Counted from the first letter of the stretch, positions 7,537 to 17,349 are shown. The stretch: 47,838 nucleotides of DNA from an uncultured Acidimicrobiales bacterium (GCA_937941245.1 CALDYC010000025.1:1-47838), one strand, 5' to 3'. Notes: generated by a model not told the origin, from the letters alone. Numbers and translations are program-made.

Positions 7537-8880
7537 TCAGACCGATGCGAGTCGTTCACGAGCCTGGCGCAATCGGGCAAGGGTGCGTTCGCGGCCCAGC
7601 CACTCGACGGGCTCGAAAAGCGGTATGCCGCCCTGCTTGCCGGTGACAGCGACTCGAACCGGCACTTGGGAACGGACCTCGAGGTGGTCGCCGACGCTGC
7701 GGACAGCCTCATTAAGCACGTCGGCCCGCCATTCGCATGTCTCGAAGGCCTCGATGACCCCTGCGAGGACTTCGTCGCCCTTGTTGGCTTTGACCAATCC
7801 TTTGGCAAAGCTCTTCTCGTCGAACGTCACCTCATCGACGAAAATCCACTCGTACCAGTCGCCAACATCGGCCAGCTTCGAGACACGTTGCTGCACTTCG
7901 GAACCAAACATCGCAACGGCCGCCGGGTCAACCGCGCCATCGGCGAATCGTTCATCAGCCTGCAAGAAGGGCAAAGCTTGCGCCACGAAATCGTCTTCGC
8001 TCAGGGCCTGAATATAGGTAGCACTGAAGTGGTCTAGTTTCGCGACGTCAAAGAAGGCCGCAGCCTTGTTCACACGCGACAGATCGAACTTGTTGATGAT
8101 CTCTGCGATCGGGCGGATCTCAATGTCATCGTCTGGTCCCCAGCCGAGAAGCGCCAGATAGTTGCGCATTGCTTCGGGCAGGTAGCCGCGGCTGCGGTAG
8201 TCGGCGATCGACACATCATCGCGGCGTTTCGACAGCTTCTTTCGTTGCTCATTGACCAGCAACGGCAGATGCCCGTACACGGGTGAGACCGCACCCATTT
8301 CTTGCAGAAGCAGTTGTACTTTCGGCGTACTCGACAGCAGATCTTCGCCACGAATTGCGTGGGTAATGCCCATGTCGGCATCGTCGACCGCGTTGGCTAG
8401 CAAGAAGGTCGGCGATCCGTTGGATCGCCAGATGACGAAGTCTTCAAGGTCGTTGGTCTCGAAGCTCACTTCGCCGCGAACCGCGTCGTCGAAGGCGACC
8501 GTTTCGTCTTTCGGAACCCTGAATCGAACGGCGTGATCAGCGAGCAGCTCGGTCTGATCAACGACCTCGTTGTCCGCGTTCACCAGATATGCGTGACCTC
8601 GGCCGACCATGTCCGATACCACCTGACGGTGGCGTTCACGATTCTCGCTCTGGTAGAGCGGCCCTTCGTCCCAATCGATGCCAAGCCATTGAAGCTCTTC
8701 AAAGATCACATCAATGAGTTCGAGTCGGTTGCGGTCGCCGTCGGTGTCTTCGATCCGCAAGACAAATGTGCCACCGGTTGCTCGGGCGAATAGCCAGTTG
8801 AACAGTGCGGTGCGGGCACTTCCCACATGGAGGAAGCCGGTCGGGGACGGCGCGAATCGGCAGCGAATCTGATCAGTCAT
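7537..8880 (-). CDS. gltX: Glutamate--tRNA ligase
   Basis: A 447-residue class I aminoacyl-tRNA synthetase that charges tRNA-Glu; in bacteria lacking GlnRS the same enzyme can also charge tRNA-Gln. The HIGH-type motif is PSPTGFLHVG (residues 11-20) and the KMSKS-type motif is KKLSKRR (214-220). The insert region around residues 95-125 has no cysteine cluster, so this is a zinc-free form, and the protein is slightly shorter than the E. coli enzyme. The helical C-terminal anticodon-binding domain follows. It is 27 bases after the RDD gene and 13 before the YdcF-like gene, so probably co-transcribed with both. Confidence 0.96.
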   Translation of the reverse strand: MTDQIRCRFAPSPTGFLHVGSARTALFNWLFARATGGTFVLRIEDTDGDRNRLELIDVIFEELQWLGIDWDEGPLYQSENRERHRQVVSDMVGRGHAYLVNADNEVVDQTELLADHAVRFRVPKDETVAFDDAVRGEVSFETNDLEDFVIWRSNGSPTFLLANAVDDADMGITHAIRGEDLLSSTPKVQLLLQEMGAVSPVYGHLPLLVNEQRKKLSKRRDDVSIADYRSRGYLPEAMRNYLALLGWGPDDDIEIRPIAEIINKFDLSRVNKAAAFFDVAKLDHFSATYIQALSEDDFVAQALPFLQADERFADGAVDPAAVAMFGSEVQQRVSKLADVGDWYEWIFVDEVTFDEKSFAKGLVKANKGDEVLAGVIEAFETCEWRADVLNEAVRSVGDHLEVRSQVPVRVAVTGKQGGIPLFEPVEWLGRERTLARLRQARERLASV

Positions 8881-8907
8881 GAGTTCGCCAAGCCTATGTC
8901 GAGGTCG

Positions 8908-9594
8908 TCAGTCGCCAGCGGCAGGCACATCGATGAGCTCAGAATCATGATCGGCTCGCACCACAGTGGTGCCCGCGATCACATCGTGCGCTGCGCTCCC
9001 GCTCGGCAAGACCGCTCCCATGATCAGGCCGAATGTTGCGACGAGCGGAACCGCGACGACACCAACCGACCCGACGTTGAGCGACAGCGGCGATACATCG
9101 AGCACCAGCACCAATGAGAGCCACGGCAGTTGGCGGATACACGCCCGCGCCACCGACGCACCGAATCCGAGTGGGCCAGCCGTATCAGCGGCATTTGATC
9201 GAACGCGGAGCCCGACGAACCGTTTACCCGGCGTGGCACCGATACGACCATCGAACCACACGTGGTAGCCGATCGTTAGCCCGATCCACATGATGAAAAG
9301 CACCGTCCAGGCACCGGTGCTTGGCCCGCGGCACTGCAGGGTGACATCGGCAAGCCCACAGTTCTCGACCGTCTGCATGCCGACTGCTTGCAGTTGTCGT
9401 GCAAGCACGATGAACAGCAACCATTGGGCTGCAAACAGAATCAGGGCATCGATGAACCACGCGGTAAACCGGTCGGCGAACCGCACCGCACTGCCGTCGC
9501 TGAGCGAAGACACAGAGGCGCTGTGCGAAGACGCTCCGGCGCTGCGAGCCGACTCGCCGTCAGCGTCGTAGGCGACGTCTGATGAGGGTCTCAC
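8908..9594 (-). CDS. RDD family membrane protein
   Basis: A 228-residue protein starting at a GTG at 9594, seven bases after the preceding gene's stop; the longer open frame would overlap that gene. After a polar N-terminus comes the RDD signature SAVRFADRFTAWFIDALILFAAQWLLFIVL. A second hydrophobic stretch is AWTVLFIMWIGLTIGYHVWF, followed by GATPGKRFVGLRVR, the typical RDD loop, and a third pair of helices (LPWLSLVLVLDVSPL; VGVVAVPLVATFGLIMGAVL). RDD proteins are small integral membrane proteins, some proposed as transporters or antiporters, so a specific role cannot be given. Confidence 0.85.
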   Translation of the reverse strand: MRPSSDVAYDADGESARSAGASSHSASVSSLSDGSAVRFADRFTAWFIDALILFAAQWLLFIVLARQLQAVGMQTVENCGLADVTLQCRGPSTGAWTVLFIMWIGLTIGYHVWFDGRIGATPGKRFVGLRVRSNAADTAGPLGFGASVARACIRQLPWLSLVLVLDVSPLSLNVGSVGVVAVPLVATFGLIMGAVLPSGSAAHDVIAGTTVVRADHDSELIDVPAAGD

Positions 9595-9601
9595 GGTGCG
9601 C

Positions 9602-10129
9602 TCAGCCAACCACTCGTGCGAGCACTGAGCGCCACTGCGGAGCGTCGTCGATGATTGTCGAATGCGGCCGATGTAAAAACTCGGTTGGCACGGCATCGGC
9701 GATTGCGCGCCGCTCGGCGTAGTGGTGCGAATGCGCAACTTCCTCGAATAGCTCTTTGCGCAGCTCGATCAGTTCCGCATCGGCTGTGGGATCGAGAAAC
9801 CCGAAGATCGTGAACGCGCACCGTAGGTCGTGCACGGTTGGGGCTCGGCCAAATGCCGATGCTCGCTTAAGAGCAACGGCCACGCATCCGGCATTGACAT
9901 CGGCGAGATGTTCGCCGGGCGTCAGGCACAGCTGATTTTCGAAGGTTCTCACCAGTTTGAGCGCGAACCCCTGGTCAGGGCCCTGGGTTCCCATCAGCTC
10001 GCCGGCAGGTTGGCCCTTCTGGAACACATCTCCGGGGCGGTCAGCAGACCAGCTGCGGTCGCGCTTGGGTGGCGACGTGTAATGCGTCGACTGCTGCGGT
10101 GCGGTGGGAACGAACTGTGGTTGGCTCAC
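9602..10129 (-). CDS. Hypothetical cytoplasmic protein
   Basis: I do not recognise this 175-residue protein. It has a proline/glutamine-rich N-terminus (about 1-30), then a compact alpha/beta-looking core including GPDQGFALKLVRTFENQL, DVNAGCVAVALKRASAFGRAP and a helical LIELRKELFEEVAHSHHYAERR. There is no signal peptide or membrane helix. The ATG at 10129 is 34 bases after cimA and the stop is seven bases before the RDD start, so it belongs to the leuB-cimA-gltX run. Coding potential is good: clean frame, typical third-position GC bias and tight packing between known genes. The context suggests a housekeeping lineage-specific gene rather than a mobile one. Confidence 0.65.
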   Translation of the reverse strand: MSQPQFVPTAPQQSTHYTSPPKRDRSWSADRPGDVFQKGQPAGELMGTQGPDQGFALKLVRTFENQLCLTPGEHLADVNAGCVAVALKRASAFGRAPTVHDLRCAFTIFGFLDPTADAELIELRKELFEEVAHSHHYAERRAIADAVPTEFLHRPHSTIIDDAPQWRSVLARVVG

Positions 10130-10163
10130 ACCGCCAGCCTACGCGATTGCGAGACGACGGTGA

Positions 10164-11810
10164 TCACACGTCTGTCGATGCAGCCAGCGATGCGTGCAGC
10201 AACCCAAAGACGGTTCCGTCAACGAGTGCCTGCCAACTTGCTTCGACGATGTTCTCGCTCACACCAATGGTGGTCCATCGCCGATCGCCATCGGTCATGT
10301 CGATCAGCACGCGGGTCACCGCGGCGGTGCCAGCGCCCGAGTCGAGCACGCGCACCTTGTAGTCGGTGAGGACGATGTCGCGAAAGGCCGGGTAACGCTC
10401 GCCGATCGCCCGGCCAAGCGCGTCGTGCAACGCGTCGACTGGACCGTTGCCTTCACCAATCGCACCAACCCGTTCACCATCGAGGACCATTTTGACCGTG
10501 GCCTCGGTCTCCATGTCGACTGCCACGTCGTTCCAGGCGCGAGCTCCGCTTCCGGACCGGTGGCTGGTGTCGACTCGGAAACTCTCGAGCTCAAAGAACG
10601 GTTGGGTCCATCCGGCGGCACCGCGCAGCAACAATTCGAGAGACGCGTCGGCAACCTCGAACTGGTATCCCTCGTGTTCGAGCCGCTTGAGGATGTCGAT
10701 GACTTCGCCGGTCTGTGTCCCGTCGAGCTCAATGCCGATTTCTTTCGCTCGGATGTCGATGCCAGCTCGACCTGCCATCTCAGAAACCACGAAGCGAGCG
10801 TTGTTGCCCACCAATGCGGGTGCAACGTGCTCGTAGGCATCGGGACGGCGAGCGATGGCACTGGTGTGCAATCCCGCTTTATGGGCGAACGCCGACGTTC
10901 CGACATATGCCTGTTGTGCGTCTGGCACAAAGTTCGCCAGCTCGGCGACCTGATTGGCAACCGAGGTGAGGTGCACGATGCGGTCTTCGGGAATGGTCGC
11001 TATCCCCATTTTCAGTGTGAGGTTCGCGATGATTGGGATGAGGTTGCAGTTGCCGGTCCGCTCGCCATATCCGTTGATCGTCCCTTGTACCTGCACGGCT
11101 CCGCCTTCGACGCCCGCGATCGCGTTGGCTACACCGCAGGCGGTGTCATCATGCAGGTGCACGCCAATGCCGACGTCGCCGCCGAAGTAGTCGTGAATCT
11201 CGCTGACGGTGCGACGCACTTCGGTTGGCAGAGTCCCACCGTTGGTGTCGCACAGAACCAGCCGGTGCGCGCCGGCGGTCGCAGCTGCTTCGAGCACGCG
11301 CAGGCTGAACTCGGGATTGTTGCGGTAACCGTCAAAGAGATGTTCGGCGTCGAACAGCACCTGGCGGCCCTGCGCAACCAGGTACTCGACCGATTCGCGC
11401 ACCATGGCGACGCCCTCGTCCAGATCAGTTCGCAGCGCTTCGGTGACGTGGTAGTCCCAGCATTTGCCAACAATGCACACCGCTTGGGTGCCTGCACTGA
11501 TGAGGTTGGCGAGGGTTTGATCCTCGTCGATGCGCCCGCGAGGACGCCGTGTCGAACCGAAGGCCGTAAACACGCTGGTAGTGAGCTTGAGTTCGTCTGC
11601 GGCCCGTCGGAAGAATTCGTCGTCCTTCGGGTTTGCGCCTGGCCAGCCACCCTCGATGTAGTGCACACCCAGGCGATCGAGCTGGCGAGCGATACGCAGC
11701 TTGTCTTCGACAGTGAACGAGATCCCCTCAAGTTGGCTTCCGTCACGCAGCGTGGTGTCGTATATCTCAACGGCAGAGGGAAGCTGATTCTCGGGTTGTG
11801 CAGTCGTCAT
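10164..11810 (-). CDS. cimA: Citramalate synthase
   Basis: A 548-residue member of the LeuA/HMGL-like acyltransferase family. The N-terminal TIM barrel starts with IYDTTLRDGSQLEG (catalytic Arg and metal-binding Asp), has YIEGGWPGANPKDDEFF, and carries the metal-binding HLHDDTACGVANA and GTINGYGERTGNCNL. The GGWPG and YGERTGN forms, and the length of about 540, fit the CimA type rather than 2-isopropylmalate synthase. The C-terminal 150 residues are the LeuA-type allosteric dimerisation domain. The enzyme condenses pyruvate with acetyl-CoA to citramalate, the threonine-independent entry to isoleucine. It starts 11 bases after leuB, and leuCD lie just beyond on the opposite strand, so the steps that process citramalate are encoded together. 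Confidence 0.92.
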   Translation of the reverse strand: MTTAQPENQLPSAVEIYDTTLRDGSQLEGISFTVEDKLRIARQLDRLGVHYIEGGWPGANPKDDEFFRRAADELKLTTSVFTAFGSTRRPRGRIDEDQTLANLISAGTQAVCIVGKCWDYHVTEALRTDLDEGVAMVRESVEYLVAQGRQVLFDAEHLFDGYRNNPEFSLRVLEAAATAGAHRLVLCDTNGGTLPTEVRRTVSEIHDYFGGDVGIGVHLHDDTACGVANAIAGVEGGAVQVQGTINGYGERTGNCNLIPIIANLTLKMGIATIPEDRIVHLTSVANQVAELANFVPDAQQAYVGTSAFAHKAGLHTSAIARRPDAYEHVAPALVGNNARFVVSEMAGRAGIDIRAKEIGIELDGTQTGEVIDILKRLEHEGYQFEVADASLELLLRGAAGWTQPFFELESFRVDTSHRSGSGARAWNDVAVDMETEATVKMVLDGERVGAIGEGNGPVDALHDALGRAIGERYPAFRDIVLTDYKVRVLDSGAGTAAVTRVLIDMTDGDRRWTTIGVSENIVEASWQALVDGTVFGLLHASLAASTDV

Positions 11811-11821
11811 GGCGGCTCAGG

Positions 11822-12805
11822 TCAGGCGACCGCAGCGGCGATCGCATCGCCAACAGCAACGGTGCCGCCTTGAGTCGAACCAAGTTGGTGAGCAGCGGCA
11901 GTAATGCGATCTGCGGCGTCGGTCTCGCCAAGGTGACGCAACATCATCGCGCCCGAGATAATCGCTGCCGTCGGGTTCGCGACGCCGGTTCCGGCAATGT
12001 CAGGAGCCGAACCGTGAACCGGTTCGAACATTGACGGGCCGGTGCGGTCAGGGTTGAGGTTGGCCGATGCAGCAAAGCCGATGCCGCCGCTGACCGCTCC
12101 GCCGAGATCGGTGAGGATGTCACCAAACAAGTTGTCGGTGACGATTACGTCGTATTGCTCAGGCGACTGCACGAAGTAAATGCATGCGGCATCGACATGG
12201 TTGTACGCCGTTTCGACCTGCGGAAATTCGGCGGCAACGATGTCAAAGGTGCGTTGCCACAGGTCGCCGGAGAATGTCAACACATTCGTTTTGTGGACCA
12301 ACGTGAGGTGCTTGCGCTCGGTTGTGGCCGCCAGCTCAAAAGCATGGCGCACGCAGCGCTCAACGCCCATGCGGGTATTGACCGAACCCTGCGTTGCGAT
12401 CTCGTGTGCGGTGCCCTGACGCAGGAACCCGCCCTCGCCGGCATAGGTACCTTCGGTGTTTTCTCGGATCACCATCATGTCGACGCCGTGATCGGGCGAC
12501 ACGAATGGTCGCTGGTTGATGTACAGGTCCAAAGCGAAGCGCATTTTCAAAAGCAAACCTCGCTCGATTACCCCGGGTGGCACGCCGGGGGTGCCGACAG
12601 CACCCAAATAGATCGCATCGAGATCACGCCATTCCTCAAGGACGTCGTCGGGCAAGACCGTGCCGTCATTGAGATAGCGGGCACCGCCAAGGTCGTAGTT
12701 GACGGTGTCGAGCTCAACACCTGCGGCGGCAATGACCTTCAGTCCCTCGGCAATGACCTCGGGGCCAATGCCGTCGCCGCCGAGGATTCCCACGCGATGT
12801 GCCAT
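11822..12805 (-). CDS. leuB: 3-isopropylmalate dehydrogenase (LeuB family)
   Basis: A 327-residue beta-decarboxylating dehydrogenase. I chose the ATG at 12805 because it gives the canonical [18 protein letters not shown] start and has a GGGAG about ten bases upstream. Family marks are [15 protein letters not shown], a Lys at HKTNVL, the Asp cluster [15 protein letters not shown] and the nucleotide-binding [18 protein letters not shown]. The enzyme oxidises 3-isopropylmalate with NAD in leucine synthesis, and homologues also process the citramalate-derived methylmalate in isoleucine synthesis. It is the first gene of the minus-strand run and is followed by cimA 11 bases on. The 195-base gap to greA must hold divergent promoters. 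Confidence 0.92.
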   Translation of the reverse strand: MAHRVGILGGDGIGPEVIAEGLKVIAAAGVELDTVNYDLGGARYLNDGTVLPDDVLEEWRDLDAIYLGAVGTPGVPPGVIERGLLLKMRFALDLYINQRPFVSPDHGVDMMVIRENTEGTYAGEGGFLRQGTAHEIATQGSVNTRMGVERCVRHAFELAATTERKHLTLVHKTNVLTFSGDLWQRTFDIVAAEFPQVETAYNHVDAACIYFVQSPEQYDVIVTDNLFGDILTDLGGAVSGGIGFAASANLNPDRTGPSMFEPVHGSAPDIAGTGVANPTAAIISGAMMLRHLGETDAADRITAAAHQLGSTQGGTVAVGDAIAAAVA

Positions 12806-13000
12806 GTGTTGTCGTCTCCCTGAGTCGAACCGACCAACAATGGTATGCATGATCAGGATCGGTACGGATGCCCGGCCACACCGAACTGCGCTGCAGAGCA
12901 AAGCGAGGGTTCGAAGCGGCGTTTAAATCGGGGGGTCCGAAGCCACGTCCAGGAGGGCCGGCGGCCGAGGCTGGCGGTCGGGTAGGTATCGTGGCTCGCC

Positions 13001-13471
13001 ATGGCAGACCCGAAACAACTGTCGCAAGAGGCGTTCGACCGTCTTAGCGAAGAACTGCACGACCTCACCACTCGCGGCCGCATCGATATCGCTCGCAAAA
13101 TCGAAACGGCCCGCGAACTCGGCGACCTTTCCGAGAACGGCGACTATCACGCCGCGAAAGAAGAGCAGGGCAAAATGGAGGGGCGGATCATGCACCTCGA
13201 AGGCACCCTCGAAGATTGTGTGATCGTTACCGAAGCCGCATCGCTCGACGAGGTCACCCAAGGCAACGTGGTCACGATTCGTTACCACGGTGATACCGCA
13301 ACCGAGAAGTACCTGATCGGCAGCATCGAAGAACGTCGCGAAGGCATCACGGTGATGTCCACCGGCTCGCCGCTTGGAGCGGCGCTACTTGGTGCCAAAG
13401 TCGGCCAGACGGTGTCCTACCAGGCCCCCGGCGGCGACCTGTCCGTCGAGATTCTTGCAATCGAGGTCTGA
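13001..13471 (+). CDS. greA: Transcription elongation factor GreA
   Basis: A 156-residue protein of standard length. The N-terminal coiled coil carries the ARELGDLSENGDYHAAKEEQ tip; its acidic residues reach into the RNA polymerase secondary channel and stimulate cleavage of backtracked RNA. The C-terminal FKBP-like domain contains EKYLIGSIEE and STGSPLGAALLGAKVGQTV. The stop codon is three bases before the GTG of leuC, so greA heads a greA-leuC-leuD transcript. Confidence 0.96.
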   Translation: MADPKQLSQEAFDRLSEELHDLTTRGRIDIARKIETARELGDLSENGDYHAAKEEQGKMEGRIMHLEGTLEDCVIVTEAASLDEVTQGNVVTIRYHGDTATEKYLIGSIEERREGITVMSTGSPLGAALLGAKVGQTVSYQAPGGDLSVEILAIEV

Positions 13472-13474
13472 ACC

Positions 13475-14923
13475 GTGTCTGCGACTTCTTCTTCACCAAC
13501 TCACTCGTCGCCGACGCCGTCTGCGTTGCGCACGCTCAGCCAGAAGGTTTGGGATAGCCACGTCGTCAAGGCCGAAGATGACGGCTCTGCGTTGTTGTAC
13601 ATCGATCTGCATCTCGTCCATGAGGTCACCTCGCCGCAAGCATTCGAAGGTCTTCGCCTTACCGGGCGCACGGTTCGCCGCCCCGATCTGACCGTCGCGA
13701 CCGAAGATCACAACGTTCCGACCGAAGGTCAGTCGCAGCCAATTGCCGACCCGGTGTCAAAGAAGCAGATCGAGACGCTTCGGGTGAACACCGAAGAATT
13801 CGGCATTGTGAACTATCCCATGGGCCACATCAACCAAGGCATCGTGCACGTCATCGGGCCCGAACTTGGGCTGACCCAGCCGGGCATGACGGTCGTCTGC
13901 GGTGACAGTCACACCAGCACTCACGGTGCTTTCGGTGCGCTGTCATTCGGCATCGGCACCAGCGAAGTTGAACACGTGCTCGCCACCCAGACGCTGCCAC
14001 AGCAGCCGCAAGAAACGATGGCTGTAACCATCAACGGCACGCTTCCAGACGGATCAAGCGCCAAAGATGTTGTGCTTGCCGTTCTTGCCCGCACCGGAAC
14101 GAGCGGCGGCATCGGCGCGATCGCCGAATACCGCGGTTCGGTCATCGAAGCACTATCGATGGAAGGCCGCATGACGGTCTGCAACATGTCGATCGAATGG
14201 GGTGCCAAGGCCGGCCTGATCGCCCCCGATCAGGTCACCTTTGACTATCTCAAGGGCCGCCCCAAGGCCCCGGCCGGCGCCGAATGGGACGCAGCAGTCG
14301 ATGCGTGGAAGCAACTCCGCACTGATGAGGGCGCCATATTCGACCGTGAGATCGTTCTCGACGGCGCCGATTGTGTGCCGCACATCACCTGGGGAACGAA
14401 CCCTGGGCAGGTGGCGCCGATTGCGTCGACGGTCCCCAACCCAGCTGATATGGCCGATGCAGGCGATCGCGACGCAGCCACTCGAGCGCTCGACTACATG
14501 GGTCTGACCGCTGGCATGTCCATGCGTGACATCGACATCGACACGGTGTTCATCGGAAGCTGCACCAACAGCCGAATCGAAGACCTGCGAGCCGCAGCTG
14601 CGGTGGCCAAGGGCCGCAAGGTGAAAGATGGCATGCGCACTCTCGTCGTGCCGGGCTCTGGCCTGGTGCAAAAGCAGGCCGTCGAAGAGGGCCTGGACAA
14701 GATCTTCACCGAAGCCGGTTTCGATTGGCGCGAGCCTGGCTGTTCGATGTGCCTGGCGATGAACCCTGACAAACTCAGCCCGGGCGAACGAAGCGCCAGC
14801 ACCAGCAACCGCAACTTCGAGGGCCGCCAGGGCCGCGGCGGTCGCACCCACCTCGTCTCCCCCGCCGTCGCTGCAGCAACGGCAATCGCTGGCCACGTCG
14901 CAACTCCTGAGGACCTCACATGA
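13475..14923 (+). CDS. leuC: 3-isopropylmalate dehydratase large subunit
   Basis: A 482-residue aconitase-family subunit that with LeuD isomerises 2- to 3-isopropylmalate, and often citramalate to methylmalate. The three 4Fe-4S cysteines are visible at Cys363 (GSCTNSR), Cys423 and Cys426 ([12 protein letters not shown]). Other family segments are [20 protein letters not shown] and [19 protein letters not shown]. The start is a GTG three bases after greA; a dozen N-terminal Ser/Thr/Pro residues precede the conserved [10 protein letters not shown], so a slightly later start cannot be excluded. The stop overlaps the leuD start by four bases (ATGA), indicating translational coupling. Confidence 0.95.
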   Translation: MSATSSSPTHSSPTPSALRTLSQKVWDSHVVKAEDDGSALLYIDLHLVHEVTSPQAFEGLRLTGRTVRRPDLTVATEDHNVPTEGQSQPIADPVSKKQIETLRVNTEEFGIVNYPMGHINQGIVHVIGPELGLTQPGMTVVCGDSHTSTHGAFGALSFGIGTSEVEHVLATQTLPQQPQETMAVTINGTLPDGSSAKDVVLAVLARTGTSGGIGAIAEYRGSVIEALSMEGRMTVCNMSIEWGAKAGLIAPDQVTFDYLKGRPKAPAGAEWDAAVDAWKQLRTDEGAIFDREIVLDGADCVPHITWGTNPGQVAPIASTVPNPADMADAGDRDAATRALDYMGLTAGMSMRDIDIDTVFIGSCTNSRIEDLRAAAAVAKGRKVKDGMRTLVVPGSGLVQKQAVEEGLDKIFTEAGFDWREPGCSMCLAMNPDKLSPGERSASTSNRNFEGRQGRGGRTHLVSPAVAAATAIAGHVATPEDLT

Positions 14924-15510
14924 AACCTGTACGTATCGTCGAAGGCCGCGCCGTTCCACTCGACCGCAGCGACGTCGACACCGATCAGATCATCCCCAGC
15001 GACTGGCTCAAACAGGTCGAACGCACCGGCTTTGAAAAAGGCTTGTTCGGCGAATGGCGCGATGAGCCGAGCTTCGTGTTAAACCGCGAAGAGCACGCCG
15101 GCGCGAAGATCCTGCTCGCAGGCCCGAACTTCGGAACCGGCTCGTCACGCGAGCACGCCGTATGGGCAATCATGCAATACGGCTTCGAAGCCGTTATCTC
15201 GCCTCGGTTTGGCCCGATCTTTGCGAACAACTCGACCAAAAACGGGCTGGTGTGCGCACAACTCGAAGCTGCGGTCTGTGATCAGATCATGGCTGCGGTC
15301 CAAGCCGACCCGACACTTGAGATCGTGATCGATGTCAAACGGCTAACCGTCGAAGTACCGGCGATCGATGTGAACGTGTCATTCCCACTCGGTGCATCGA
15401 TTCAACATCGGTTCCTTGAGGGTCTCGACGACATTGGCCTGACAATGCAGAAGGGCGACGACATCACAGCCTTTGAGTCCGCCCGTCCGACCTACATGCC
15501 AGCATCGTGA
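14920..15510 (+). CDS. leuD: 3-isopropylmalate dehydratase small subunit
   Basis: A 196-residue swivelling-domain partner of LeuC. Recognised by [17 protein letters not shown], the active-site segment [16 protein letters not shown] and [23 protein letters not shown]. It overlaps leuC by four bases. Its own stop (TGA at 15508-15510) overlaps the GTG of a 49-codon ORF. Confidence 0.95.
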   Translation: MKPVRIVEGRAVPLDRSDVDTDQIIPSDWLKQVERTGFEKGLFGEWRDEPSFVLNREEHAGAKILLAGPNFGTGSSREHAVWAIMQYGFEAVISPRFGPIFANNSTKNGLVCAQLEAAVCDQIMAAVQADPTLEIVIDVKRLTVEVPAIDVNVSFPLGASIQHRFLEGLDDIGLTMQKGDDITAFESARPTYMPAS

Positions 15511-15656
15511 GCGGCGAGCGTGTTCGCCGGCTGGCGTGGATCGCCGCGTTTGGCGCACTCGTCGTGCGGGCTGTCAAGGGCCTCAACCGACTTGACGAAC
15601 CCGAGCTCGAAGACCAGCAAGCAATCTGGCCGCCGCTTCCGTTCGACTCGGCCTGA
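15507..15656 (+). CDS. Small ORF of 49 codons coupled to leuD
   Basis: A GTG at 15507 overlaps the leuD stop by four bases (GTGA), the same coupling style as leuC-leuD. It encodes a 49-residue peptide with a basic N-terminus ([11 protein letters not shown]), a short hydrophobic stretch (IAAFGALVVRAV) and an acidic, then proline-rich tail (DEPELEDQQAIWPPLPFDSA). It does not match a family known to me. The frame has typical GC-rich third positions throughout. The hydrophobic part is short for a membrane helix, so an amphipathic membrane-surface peptide or a LeuCD partner are both possible. Support is positional only. Confidence 0.5.
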   Translation: MSGERVRRLAWIAAFGALVVRAVKGLNRLDEPELEDQQAIWPPLPFDSA

Positions 15657-15657
15657 G

Positions 15658-15714
15658 CAGCTCTCTGTTCGGGCAGCTCTCTGTTCGGACAGCTCTCGGC
15701 TAGCGGCCGCTAGC
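15658..15714. repeat. Short direct repeats and palindrome between convergent genes
   Basis: CAGCTCTCTGTTCGG occurs at 15658-15672 and 15674-15688, with a shortened third copy at 15690-15699. A 16-base perfect palindrome GCTAGCGGCCGCTAGC (15699-15714) follows and covers the serA stop codon. It lies where the leuD-side transcript meets serA and might form a terminator-like hairpin, but there is no T-tract. Confidence 0.6.
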
Positions 15715-17290
15715 TAGCGAATGACCCCGAAAGTTGCACCCGTCGAACCGAGGTGATCTCGGCAACGTTGCGCAACGATTCGAGCGCTTCATCCGAAGCG
15801 ATTTCTTCGGTGCCGATCACCATCAGAGCGTTCGCGTGGGCGGCTTCGCCGACGGTCATGGTCTTGATGTTCACGCCTGCCGAGCCGAGTGTTGATCCAA
15901 CGGTTCCTATGACGCCCGGGACATCAGCATTTTGCACGATCAACAGATTCGATGCCGGTTTGACTTCGAGGTCATGAGCGTCGAGATGGACCACCCTCGC
16001 CTCGGCGTTCTTGCCAACCAACGTTCCTCGGATTTCGTGGTGCTCGCTGCGTATCGAAAGCACGTTTCGGTAGGTGTGGGCCTCGGCGATCGTGGCGACA
16101 TCGAGAGCCACACCGCGCTCGTCTGCGATCGTCGCAGCGTTGACCAGCGATACGGGCCCGTCGAGATGTGTCGAGAGGATGCCTTGCATGGCCGCAAGAG
16201 CGACCAGCCGATTCTCGCCTGCCGCAATCTCGCCCCTGAACTCGACGGTCACGCGATCAGGAAGCTCATCGGCGAGCTGACCGAACAGTTCACCAAGCTG
16301 TATGGCAAGCGGGACGAACGGCTTCAGCGCAGCATCGGTAGCCGGGGCGCCGAGATTGACCGCAAAGGTGACAAAGTCTCCGGCTAGGCCGAGCTCAACC
16401 TGCTCAGCAATGGTCACCCCGGCCTTGAGCTGTGCCTCGACCGTACTCGCGCCAAGGTGAGGCGTGACGGTCACCTGCGGTAGCCCAAACAGCGGCGATT
16501 CGGTTGTCGGTTCGGTGGCAAAGACGTCGATCGCTGCTCCACCGACAACACCGTCGACGATTGCTTGAGCGAGTTCATCTTCATTGATGATCCCGCCGCG
16601 GGCCACGTTAACGATACGCAGATTGGGCTTGGCGTGCGCCAACAACTCGGTGTTGATCAGCCCCATCGTCTCTGGTGTCCGAGCGAGGTGCAGCGTGACG
16701 AAGTCGCTTCGCGACATCAGGTCTTCAAGCGTTGTCAGATCGACACCGATCGCAGTCGCCCGCTCAACCGAAACAAACGGGTCGTACGCGATCAGGTTCA
16801 TGCCAAAGGCCGCGGCGCGCTCAGCAACCAATGCTCCAATCCGTCCGAGGCCAACGATGCCGAGCGTCTTCTCAGCCAGTTCGACGCCGTTCCACTTGCT
16901 TCGTTCCCATCGACCCTCGACCAGCGCAGCATGTGCGTGGGCAACGTTTCGGGCTTGGGCAAGCAACAACGCCATGGTGTGCTCAGCAGCGGTGACTGCG
17001 TTGGACAGCGGAGCGTTCGCGACGATCACACCGTGAGCGGTCGCAGCTTCGACGTCGACGTTGTCAAGGCCGATGCCAGCGCGTCCAATGATCTGCAGGT
17101 CGGTTCCGGCGGCGATCACCTCGGCAGTGACCGTGGTCGCAGAACGAATAATGAGCGCATGTGCTCCGGGGACCGCCTGAACCAATTCTTCGGGACTTAG
17201 TCCGATCTGGATGTCGATGTCGTGACCGACCTGCCGCAATCGTTCGAGTCCAGCAGGAGCAATTTCTTCGGTGACGAGTACGCGCGACAT
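15710..17290 (-). CDS. serA: D-3-phosphoglycerate dehydrogenase
   Basis: A 526-residue long-form SerA, the first enzyme of serine synthesis, oxidising 3-phosphoglycerate with NAD. The N-terminal substrate domain (MSRVLVTEEIAPAGLERL) and Rossmann domain (TLGIVGLGRIGALVAERAAAFG) are followed by the active-site segments VNVARGGIINEDEL and PHLGASTVEAQ. Next come the intervening domain typical of actinobacterial SerA (about 320-450) and a C-terminal ACT domain (NLLIVQNADVPGVIGTVGSTLG), which usually mediates serine feedback. serC, the next enzyme of the pathway, lies about 5 kb away on the other strand. Confidence 0.95.
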   Translation of the reverse strand: MSRVLVTEEIAPAGLERLRQVGHDIDIQIGLSPEELVQAVPGAHALIIRSATTVTAEVIAAGTDLQIIGRAGIGLDNVDVEAATAHGVIVANAPLSNAVTAAEHTMALLLAQARNVAHAHAALVEGRWERSKWNGVELAEKTLGIVGLGRIGALVAERAAAFGMNLIAYDPFVSVERATAIGVDLTTLEDLMSRSDFVTLHLARTPETMGLINTELLAHAKPNLRIVNVARGGIINEDELAQAIVDGVVGGAAIDVFATEPTTESPLFGLPQVTVTPHLGASTVEAQLKAGVTIAEQVELGLAGDFVTFAVNLGAPATDAALKPFVPLAIQLGELFGQLADELPDRVTVEFRGEIAAGENRLVALAAMQGILSTHLDGPVSLVNAATIADERGVALDVATIAEAHTYRNVLSIRSEHHEIRGTLVGKNAEARVVHLDAHDLEVKPASNLLIVQNADVPGVIGTVGSTLGSAGVNIKTMTVGEAAHANALMVIGTEEIASDEALESLRNVAEITSVRRVQLSGSFAS

Positions 17291-17349
17291 CCTTCCAATC
17301 TATGCGGTACAGCCACAACCCTCCGCGTGACGTTCGCGATACTGAGGCA

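Noticed and set aside
10194-11873. 559-codon plus-strand ORF
   Set aside because: Wholly antisense to cimA, with no family match; long antisense frames are common at this GC content.
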